Source: Aquabacterium sp.
GTDB lineage: Bacteria; Pseudomonadota; Gammaproteobacteria; Burkholderiales; Burkholderiaceae_C
DNA: 5,563 bases
Assembly: GCA_030654555.1 (NCBI GenBank)
Contig: JAURXG010000309.1
Span: 1 to 5,563, forward strand
Reading direction: 5' to 3'
The notes below the pieces were generated by a model that had not been told where the DNA came from, ran no database searches, and was given only the letters and a program-made list of their open reading frames with translations. Shown piece after piece: positions 1-5,563 of the stretch. Positions within the stretch are counted from its first letter, which is position 1; each line of letters starts with the position of its first letter. A program made the translations under genes and the position numbers.

Positions 1-13
1 CCCATAAAAACCC

Positions 14-160
14 ATGAACCAAGCCTTTATTTGCGACGCCATTCGTACCCCCTCCGGCCGTTACGGTGGCGCGTTGAGCAGCGTGCGCACCGACGACCTG
101 GGCGCCATCCCGCTCAAAGCCCTGATGCTGCGCAACCCCAAGGTGGACTGGGCCGCCGTC
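14..160 (+). CDS. pcaF: Beta-ketoadipyl-CoA thiolase, N-terminal fragment only (3' end lost at a junction)
   Basis: The first 49 codons encode the N-terminus of a PcaF/PaaJ-type thiolase, which cleaves 3-oxoadipyl-CoA into succinyl-CoA and acetyl-CoA. The visible signature is FICDAIRTP at residues 5-13, then GRYGGALSSVR and DDLGAIPLKAL, ending in NPKVDWAAV. This matches the known PcaF N-terminus closely. The family is about 400 residues long, so the catalytic Cys, the His and the C-terminal Cys are all absent. After codon 49 thiolase similarity stops: the same frame stays open to a stop at 449-451, but those 96 codons are merely the antisense of the hydratase/dehydrogenase gene. ATG at 14 is the natural family start, although the 13 bases before it show no Shine-Dalgarno sequence. 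Residue 14 is Ser (TCC), where relatives usually have a hydrophobic residue (RTPI/F-GR). The family call is strong; whether the fragment is a true pseudogene or an artefact of a chimeric join is undecided. Confidence 0.85.
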
Positions 161-164
161 CCAG
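148..164. other. Inverted junction at an imperfect palindrome
   Basis: Thiolase coding sequence on the plus strand meets hydratase/dehydrogenase coding sequence on the minus strand here, and both genes end abruptly. The 17 bases CTGGGCCGCCGTCCCAG form an imperfect palindrome: 7 of 8 base pairs match around a central C. The segment fits both parents. Read forward it encodes the thiolase DWAAV; read in reverse it encodes the RWDGGP motif of the dehydrogenase. The two parent genes probably shared about 11-12 bases (149-160), enough for microhomology joining or template switching. No transposon end, integrase site or target duplication is visible. Confidence 0.7.
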
Positions 165-2101
165 CGCGGAAAGCCGTAGCCCTGCACCAGCACCACGTCG
201 ATGTCGCTGGGCCGCGCCGCCACGCCCGCTTGCAGCAGCAGCGCCGCTTCGTTGACCATGGCCAGCAGCGCACGGCGCTGGATGTCGGACGCCGTCAGCG
301 GGGGGAGGATGTTGCCGCGCCGGGCGCTGGCCTGTTCAATGATGCCGCGCACCACCATGTCGGTGGTTTTGGCCTGTTTGCCGTCCACGTAGGTGTAGTA
401 ACCGGCACCGGTCTTGCGGCCCAGGCGGCCTTGCTCACACAGGTGGTCTAGGATGGCGACATAGCGTTCGCGTGGGTCGCGCGTGGCGGCCTGGGCTTTG
501 CGCATGCGCCAGGCAATGTCCAGACCGGAGAGATCGGCCACGGCAAACGGACCCATGGCAAAACCAAACGCTTGCAGGGCGTTGTCCACGTCCTCGGGCC
601 AGGCGCCGTCTTCCAGCATGTATTCGCACTGTTTGCGGTAGGCGTTGTAGATGCGGTTGCCAATAAAACCAAAGGCGTTGCCGGTGAGTACCGGCAACTT
701 TTTGAGCCGTTTGCCCAGTGCCATACCGGTGGCCAGCACCTCGGGCGCGGTCTGCGTGCCGCGCACCAGTTCCAGCAGCTTCATCACATGGGCCGGGCTG
801 AAGAAGTGCAGGCCCAGCACGTCCTGTGGCCGCTTGGTGAAGCCGGCGATGGTGTCGATGTTGAGGTAGCTGGTGTTCGACGCCAGGATCGCGCCCGGTT
901 TGCACACCTGGTCCAGCGTCTCGAACACGGTCTTCTTGACGTCCATGTTCTCGAACACCGCCTCGATCACCAGGTCGACATCGGCAAAGGCGTCGTAGCT
1001 CAGCGTGCCGGTGACGGCGGCCATGCGCTCCTCCACCTGCTCGGGCTTCAGCTTGCCCTTCTTCATGGTGTTCTCGTAGTTGCGGCGGATGATGCCCAGG
1101 CCCTTGTCCAGCGCCTCCTGCTTCATCTCCAGCAGCACCACCGGGATGCCGGCGTTGAGGAAGTTCATCGTGATGCCGCCGCCCATGGTGCCGGCACCGA
1201 TCACGCCCACCTTCTTGATGTCGCGCAGCGCGGTGTCGGCCGGCAGGTTGGGGATCTTGGCGGCCGCACGCTCGGCCATGAAGACATGGCGCAGCGCCTT
1301 GCTCTCGGGGCTGGCCATCAGCGACAGGAAGCCCTCGCGCTCGGCGGCCACGCCCTGCTCGAAGGTCTTGCCGTAGCTGGCGGCCACCGCCTCCAGGCTC
1401 TTCATCGGCGCGGGGAAGTTCTTGCTCATCGCCGCCACGGTGTTGCGGGCGAACTGCAGGAAGGCCTCGCCCTGCGGGTCTTTCACCTTGCGGTCGCGGG
1501 CGCGCACGGCCGGCAGCTGCTTGTCGAGCACCTCGTTGGCGAAGGCCACCGCGCCGTCGATCAGGTCGCCCTCGATCACCTTGTCGACCAGCGGCGAGCC
1601 GGCGAACTTGGCCGCGGCCACCGGCGCACCGCCGACGATCATGTTCAGCGCCGCCTCCAGCCCGATCAGCCGGGGCAGGCGCTGCGTGCCGCCAGCACCG
1701 GGCAGCAGGCCGATCTTCACCTCGGGCAGGCCCAGTTGCGCGTCGGGCGCGGCCACGCGGAAGTGGCAGCCCAGCGCCAGCTCCAGCCCGCCGCCCAGGC
1801 ATTGGCCGGCAACGGCGCCGATCACCGGCTTGGGGCTGTCCTCGAGCATGGCGATCACCACGCGCAGGTTGGGTTCCTTGGCGCCCTTGGGGGTGCCGAA
1901 CTCGGTGACGTCGGCGCCGGCCGAGAAGGCGCGTGCGGTGCCGGTCAGCACGATGGCCTTGACCGCCGGGTTGGCATTGGCAGCGTCGAGCGCGTCGGCA
2001 ATGCCGATGCGCAGGTCGTAGCCCAGGCTGTTGACCGGCGGGCGGTCCATGGCCAGCACGGCCACCGGGCCTCGCACGCTGATAGTGACGGTATTGCTCA
2101 T
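149..2101 (-). CDS. Fused enoyl-CoA hydratase / 3-hydroxyacyl-CoA dehydrogenase (FadB/FadJ/PimF-like), C-terminus missing
   Basis: This cytosolic bifunctional beta-oxidation enzyme hydrates trans-2-enoyl-CoA and then oxidises the L-3-hydroxyacyl-CoA with NAD+. From ATG at 2101, 651 codons can be followed. Residues 1 to about 190 are a crotonase domain, with oxyanion-loop FSAGAD at 59-64 and the two catalytic glutamates E107 (GGGLEL) and E127 (GLPEV), spaced 20 apart as in FadB. The NAD-binding domain starts near 295, with GAGTMGGG at 302-309. The catalytic His/Glu pair is H432 (LHFFSPA) and E444 (LLELVRG), 12 apart as in the family. The C-terminal 3HCDH domain runs to RWDGGP at 646-651, after which about 45-50 family residues are missing. 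The frame has no stop before the window edge, because it continues through the thiolase antisense. Codon use changes near residues 441-464. The ATG is preceded by a weak GA-rich ribosome site (GAAAGAGAG). Confidence 0.9.
712..781. other. Abrupt codon-use boundary inside the hydratase/dehydrogenase gene
   Basis: Hand counts in the dehydrogenase reading frame show a sharp switch. Residues 1-441 use 17 TTC and 1 TTT for Phe, and 26 AAG and 2 AAA for Lys. Residues 464-651 use 0 TTC and 6 TTT, and 2 AAG and 6 AAA. The last codon of the first type is K441 (AAG, 781-779) and the first of the second type is K464 (AAA, 712-710). The reading frame is unbroken and the protein stays family-like across the boundary, so the two parts look like homologous segments from different backgrounds. 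The thiolase fragment to the left (TTT, ATT, AAA) resembles the second type. Confidence 0.7.
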
Positions 2102-2147
2102 GGTGTCTCTCTTTCGTTGGAGATAGAAACGATCGGCACTGACCTCA

Positions 2148-2206
2148 GCCAGTGGGCGCCATGGGACCGGCTTTGCCGGACCACTGGCGACGCCCCCTCG
2201 AGGGCG
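2148..2206. repeat. Intergenic nested inverted repeats
   Basis: The 132-bp spacer between the third acyl-CoA dehydrogenase gene and the hydratase/dehydrogenase gene holds several inverted repeats. A perfect 8-bp pair, GCCAGTGG (2148-2155) and CCACTGGC (2181-2188), encloses a small hairpin CCGGC-TTT-GCCGG (2167-2179). A 10-bp palindrome CCCTCGAGGG follows at 2195-2204. There is no T-run on either strand after the stems, so this is not a classical intrinsic terminator. The look is that of the short, GC-rich, REP-like intergenic elements scattered through Burkholderiales genomes, but its copy number is unknown here. It could limit read-through or stabilise an mRNA end between the two genes. Confidence 0.5.
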
Positions 2207-2233
2207 AGCACCGCAGGCGCTACGGGGGGTGGG

Positions 2234-3358
2234 TCAATACCCTCGCCGCTGTGCGAGCGCATCGAAATGGAAATTGCTGTCGCCCCACAGCTCCTGCAGC
2301 ACGCGGGCGCGCTTCATGAAGAAGCCGATCTCGAAGTCGTCGGTCATGCCCATGCCGCCGTGCATCTGCACGCCTTCCTGCACCGCGGTGGTGGCGCTGC
2401 GGCCGGCGCGGGCCTTGGCGATGGCCACGGCATTGGCGGCGCCCGTGATGTCGGCATCCAGCGCCTGCTGGGCCTTGATCAGCGCGGCGCGGCTGATCTC
2501 CAGATCGCAGTACAGCGTGGCCGCGCGGTGCTGCAGGCCCTGGAACTCACCGATCAGCTTGCCGAACTGCTTGCGCTCCTTGATGTAGGCCACCGTGCGT
2601 TCGAACACCTCGTCGGCCAGGCCGATCAGCTCGGCCGCGGCCGCGCAGCGGCCGGCGTCCAACGTGGCCGCCAGCGCGGTCGCGCCGGTCTCGGGCGTGC
2701 CCAGCAACGCGTCGGCCGCCAGCTTGACGCCCTGCAGCCGCACGCGTGCGGCGTTGTGGGCATCCACCATCACGGTGCGCTCGACCGTGACGCCGGCCGC
2801 CTTCGGGTCGACCAGGAACAGCCCGGTGCCACCGTCGCCCACACGCGCGGCGACGATCAGCAGGTCTGCCACATGGCCGTCGAGCACCAACGTCTTGGCG
2901 CCATCGAGCACCCAGCCGCCGGCCTCGGCACGCGCCTGCGCGGCCAGGCGCTGCGGGCGGTGCTTGGCGGCCTCGTCGACCGCCAGCGTGGCGATGGTCT
3001 GCCCCGATGCGATCTTCGGCAGCCAGGCCGATTGCTGCGCGGCATTGCCGGCTTGGCGCAAGGCGGTGACCGCGACGATGCCCGAGGCCAGCAGCGGCGA
3101 CGCGCACAGCTGGTGGCCGATCTGCTCCATCACCACGCCGGCTTCCACATGGCCCAGGCCCAGGCCGCCCTGCGCCTCGGGCACCAGCACGCCGGTGAAG
3201 CCCATCTCGGCAAACTGCTGCCACAAGGGGCGCGAAAAGCCGGCGGCATCGTGGCTGTCGCGCAAGCCCCGCAACTGCGACACCGGCGCCTGCTCGGTCA
3301 GGAAGTCGCGCGCGCTGTCGCGCAGCATGGTTTGTTCTTCGCTCAGGATCAACGGCAT
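2234..3358 (-). CDS. Divergent acyl-CoA dehydrogenase (374 aa), probable small or non-catalytic subunit
   Basis: This is an acyl-CoA dehydrogenase fold protein of normal length. It opens with LSEEQTMLRDSARDFL, an alpha-helical N-terminal domain. It carries the signature ERKQFGKLIGEFQ at 261-273 and HGGMGMTDDFEIG at 333-345. Two usual landmarks are missing. The FAD/substrate loop normally reading TEPxAGSD is replaced by AVDEAAKHRP (126-135). The C-terminal segment normally reading YEGT, which holds the catalytic Glu in many family members, reads LWGD (357-360), with Trp in the Glu position. Such divergence is known for one partner of heteromeric dehydrogenases (mycobacterial steroid side-chain FadE pairs; PimD of the pimeloyl-CoA cluster looks similar). 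Its ATG lies 2 bp after the stop of the preceding gene (TGACCATG). A TGGAG ribosome site (3366-3370) sits inside that gene, 7 nt from the ATG, so translational coupling is likely. Pairing with the upstream dehydrogenase is inferred. Confidence 0.9.
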   Translation of the reverse strand: MPLILSEEQTMLRDSARDFLTEQAPVSQLRGLRDSHDAAGFSRPLWQQFAEMGFTGVLVPEAQGGLGLGHVEAGVVMEQIGHQLCASPLLASGIVAVTALRQAGNAAQQSAWLPKIASGQTIATLAVDEAAKHRPQRLAAQARAEAGGWVLDGAKTLVLDGHVADLLIVAARVGDGGTGLFLVDPKAAGVTVERTVMVDAHNAARVRLQGVKLAADALLGTPETGATALAATLDAGRCAAAAELIGLADEVFERTVAYIKERKQFGKLIGEFQGLQHRAATLYCDLEISRAALIKAQQALDADITGAANAVAIAKARAGRSATTAVQEGVQMHGGMGMTDDFEIGFFMKRARVLQELWGDSNFHFDALAQRRGY

Positions 3359-3360
3359 GG

Positions 3361-4569
3361 TCAGGCTCCAGGCAACTCAAGAATGCGCTTGCTGACGATG
3401 TTGAGCTGCACTTCGCTGGTGCCGCCCTCGATCGAGTTGGCCTTGGTGCGCAGCCAGGTGCGCGCGCGGTCGCCTTGCTTCGAGCGCTCGCCCTCCCACT
3501 CCAGCGCATCGCTGCCGTGGATCGCCATCACCAGCTCCCAGCGGCGCTTGTTCAGTTCGGCGCCGTAGTACTTCAGCATCGACGGCAGCGCGGGGTGCGC
3601 TTGGCTTGCGCGGGCCAGGTCGCCGGCACGCTCCATCGTCAGGCGGAAGGCGGCCTCGTCGGCCTCGAACTCGGCCACCTGTGCCCGCAGCACCGGGTCG
3701 GCCAGGCGGCCGGCCTCGTCGAGGCCGATCGCGGCCACCGCCTGCTGGCCCATCGGCTTGGCCGCGGCGCGATCACCGATGCTGCCGATCATCTCGCGCT
3801 CGTGGCCCAGCAGGTACTTGGCGACGTCCCAGCCCTTGTTCAGGGTGCCGACCAGGTTGCGCTTTTCGACGCGCACGTTGTCGAAGAAGGTCTCGCAGAA
3901 CGGGCTGGCGCCCGAGATCAGCAGGATCGGCTTGGTGCTGACGCCCGGGCTGGCCATGTCGAACAGCACGAAGCTGATGCCGTTGTGCTTGCTGGTGGTG
4001 TCGGTGCGCACCAGGCAGAAGATCCAGTCGGCCTTGTCGGCGTAGCTGGTCCAGATCTTCTGGCCGTTGACGATGAAGTGGTCGCCCTTGTCCTCGGCCT
4101 TGGTGGCCAGCGAGGCCAGGTCGCTGCCGGCATTGGGCTCGCTGTAGCCCTGGCACCAGCGGATCTCGCCGCGGGCGATCTTCGGCAGGTGCTCGAGCTT
4201 CTGTTCCTCGTTGCCGAACTTCAGCAGCGCCGGGCCCAGCATCCAGATGCCGAAGCTGTTGAGCGGCGAGCGGCAGTTCAGCGCGCGCATCTCCTGCGCC
4301 AGCACCTTGGCCTCCAGGCTGGACAGGCCAGCGCCGCCGTAGGCCCGGGGCCAGGTGGGCACGGTCCAGCCGCGCGCGGCCATCACGTCCAGCCACTGTT
4401 TCTGCGCGGGCGAGCTGAACTGGCAACGGCGCCCGCCCCAGCAGACATCGTCCTCGCTGGTCATGGGCTGGCGCATCTCGGCCGGGCAGTTCGCCTCCAG
4501 CCAGGCGCGGGTCTCGGCGCGGAAGGCGCTCAATTCAGGGGTTGGGTCGGCGATGGCCGTCGAGGTCAT
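3361..4569 (-). CDS. Acyl-CoA dehydrogenase (402 aa), probable large or FAD-binding subunit
   Basis: This flavoprotein is expected to introduce the alpha,beta double bond into an acyl-CoA and pass electrons to electron-transfer flavoprotein. The helical N-terminal domain is followed by the FAD/substrate loop CQGYSEPNAGSDLASL (139-154). Next comes the beta-domain segment IVNGQKIWTSYADKAD (166-181). The C-terminal flavin-contact segment SIEGGTSEVQ spans 379-388. In the position of the medium-chain enzyme's catalytic Glu (YEGT) it has Gly, as in subfamilies that place the base elsewhere, so I do not assign a catalytic residue. The protein style resembles PimC, the pimeloyl-CoA dehydrogenase large subunit, and mycobacterial FadE heteromer partners. 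The start ATG has a GGAG site (4579-4582) 9 nt upstream and lies 33 bp after the previous stop, which indicates one operon. Substrate is not determinable from sequence. Confidence 0.92.
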   Translation of the reverse strand: MTSTAIADPTPELSAFRAETRAWLEANCPAEMRQPMTSEDDVCWGGRRCQFSSPAQKQWLDVMAARGWTVPTWPRAYGGAGLSSLEAKVLAQEMRALNCRSPLNSFGIWMLGPALLKFGNEEQKLEHLPKIARGEIRWCQGYSEPNAGSDLASLATKAEDKGDHFIVNGQKIWTSYADKADWIFCLVRTDTTSKHNGISFVLFDMASPGVSTKPILLISGASPFCETFFDNVRVEKRNLVGTLNKGWDVAKYLLGHEREMIGSIGDRAAAKPMGQQAVAAIGLDEAGRLADPVLRAQVAEFEADEAAFRLTMERAGDLARASQAHPALPSMLKYYGAELNKRRWELVMAIHGSDALEWEGERSKQGDRARTWLRTKANSIEGGTSEVQLNIVSKRILELPGA

Positions 4570-4602
4570 GGGGTGTGGCTCCGCAAAGGGAATCAGGTGA
4601 GG

Positions 4603-5563
<961 letters not shown>

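Noticed and set aside
161..451. Continuation of the thiolase frame as a possible novel fusion protein
   Set aside because: These codons are exactly antisense to the dehydrogenase C-terminal domain and show no protein-like pattern, so the frame is open only by chance.
435..1802. 455-codon minus-strand open frame rich in Arg, Gly and Ala
   Set aside because: It is an out-of-frame reading of the hydratase/dehydrogenase gene. The overlapping frame from 2101 carries all family motifs and catalytic residues.
2163..2188. Possible intrinsic terminator upstream of the hydratase/dehydrogenase gene
   Set aside because: The hairpin is GC-rich but has no following T-run on either strand, so it is reported only as an inverted repeat.
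2547..3509. Long minus-strand frames overlapping the dehydrogenases (also 3773-4426 and 4535-4942)
   Set aside because: They are frame-shifted shadows with Arg/Ala-rich low-complexity translations. The true frames contain full acyl-CoA dehydrogenase signatures.
572..3568. 998-codon open frame on the plus strand, rich in His, Gln, Ala and Gly
   Set aside because: It is antisense to the hydratase/dehydrogenase, the spacer and two dehydrogenases, and crosses all of them. Its composition is that of a GC-rich shadow frame, with no recognisable domain.

Overview
The window is GC-rich throughout most of its length. It carries a tight set of fatty-acid-type beta-oxidation genes with the protein signatures and codon use (strong C/G third positions) of a betaproteobacterium, most likely Burkholderiales (Comamonadaceae or the Leptothrix/Rubrivivax group). 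That placement is inferred from protein style and was not tested by a search.

Layout: four genes run on the minus strand and are read right to left. (1) 5563-4603 is an acyl-CoA dehydrogenase of the ACAD10/ACAD11/LvaC type; its N-terminus lies beyond the right edge. (2) 4569-3361 is a second acyl-CoA dehydrogenase with a complete FAD-loop signature. (3) 3358-2234 is a third, divergent acyl-CoA dehydrogenase that starts 2 bp after gene 2 stops; it lacks the usual FAD-loop signature and the usual catalytic glutamate. (4) After a 132-bp spacer with nested inverted repeats, 2101 to about 149 encodes a fused enoyl-CoA hydratase/3-hydroxyacyl-CoA dehydrogenase. On the plus strand at 14-160 is the first part of a beta-ketoadipyl-CoA thiolase (PcaF/PaaJ type). 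There is no gene-free stretch longer than 300 bases.

Together the genes cover dehydrogenation, hydration, second oxidation and thiolysis of an acyl-CoA. A large/small dehydrogenase pair plus a fused hydratase/dehydrogenase resembles the pimeloyl-CoA (pim) type of dicarboxylate degradation cluster, so a dicarboxylyl-CoA or other unusual acyl-CoA is a reasonable but unproven substrate.

The most notable part is the left end. The thiolase and the hydratase/dehydrogenase run toward each other and are both cut off at the same point, within a 17-bp imperfect palindrome (148-164). In addition, codon choice changes abruptly inside the hydratase/dehydrogenase gene at about 712-781: Phe goes from 17 TTC/1 TTT to 0 TTC/6 TTT, and Lys from 26 AAG/2 AAA to 2 AAG/6 AAA. 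The left ~740 bases therefore look as if they come from a different genomic background and contain an inverted join. This could be a real rearrangement or a chimeric assembly or amplification product. I see no convincing previously undescribed system; the rest is ordinary beta-oxidation content.
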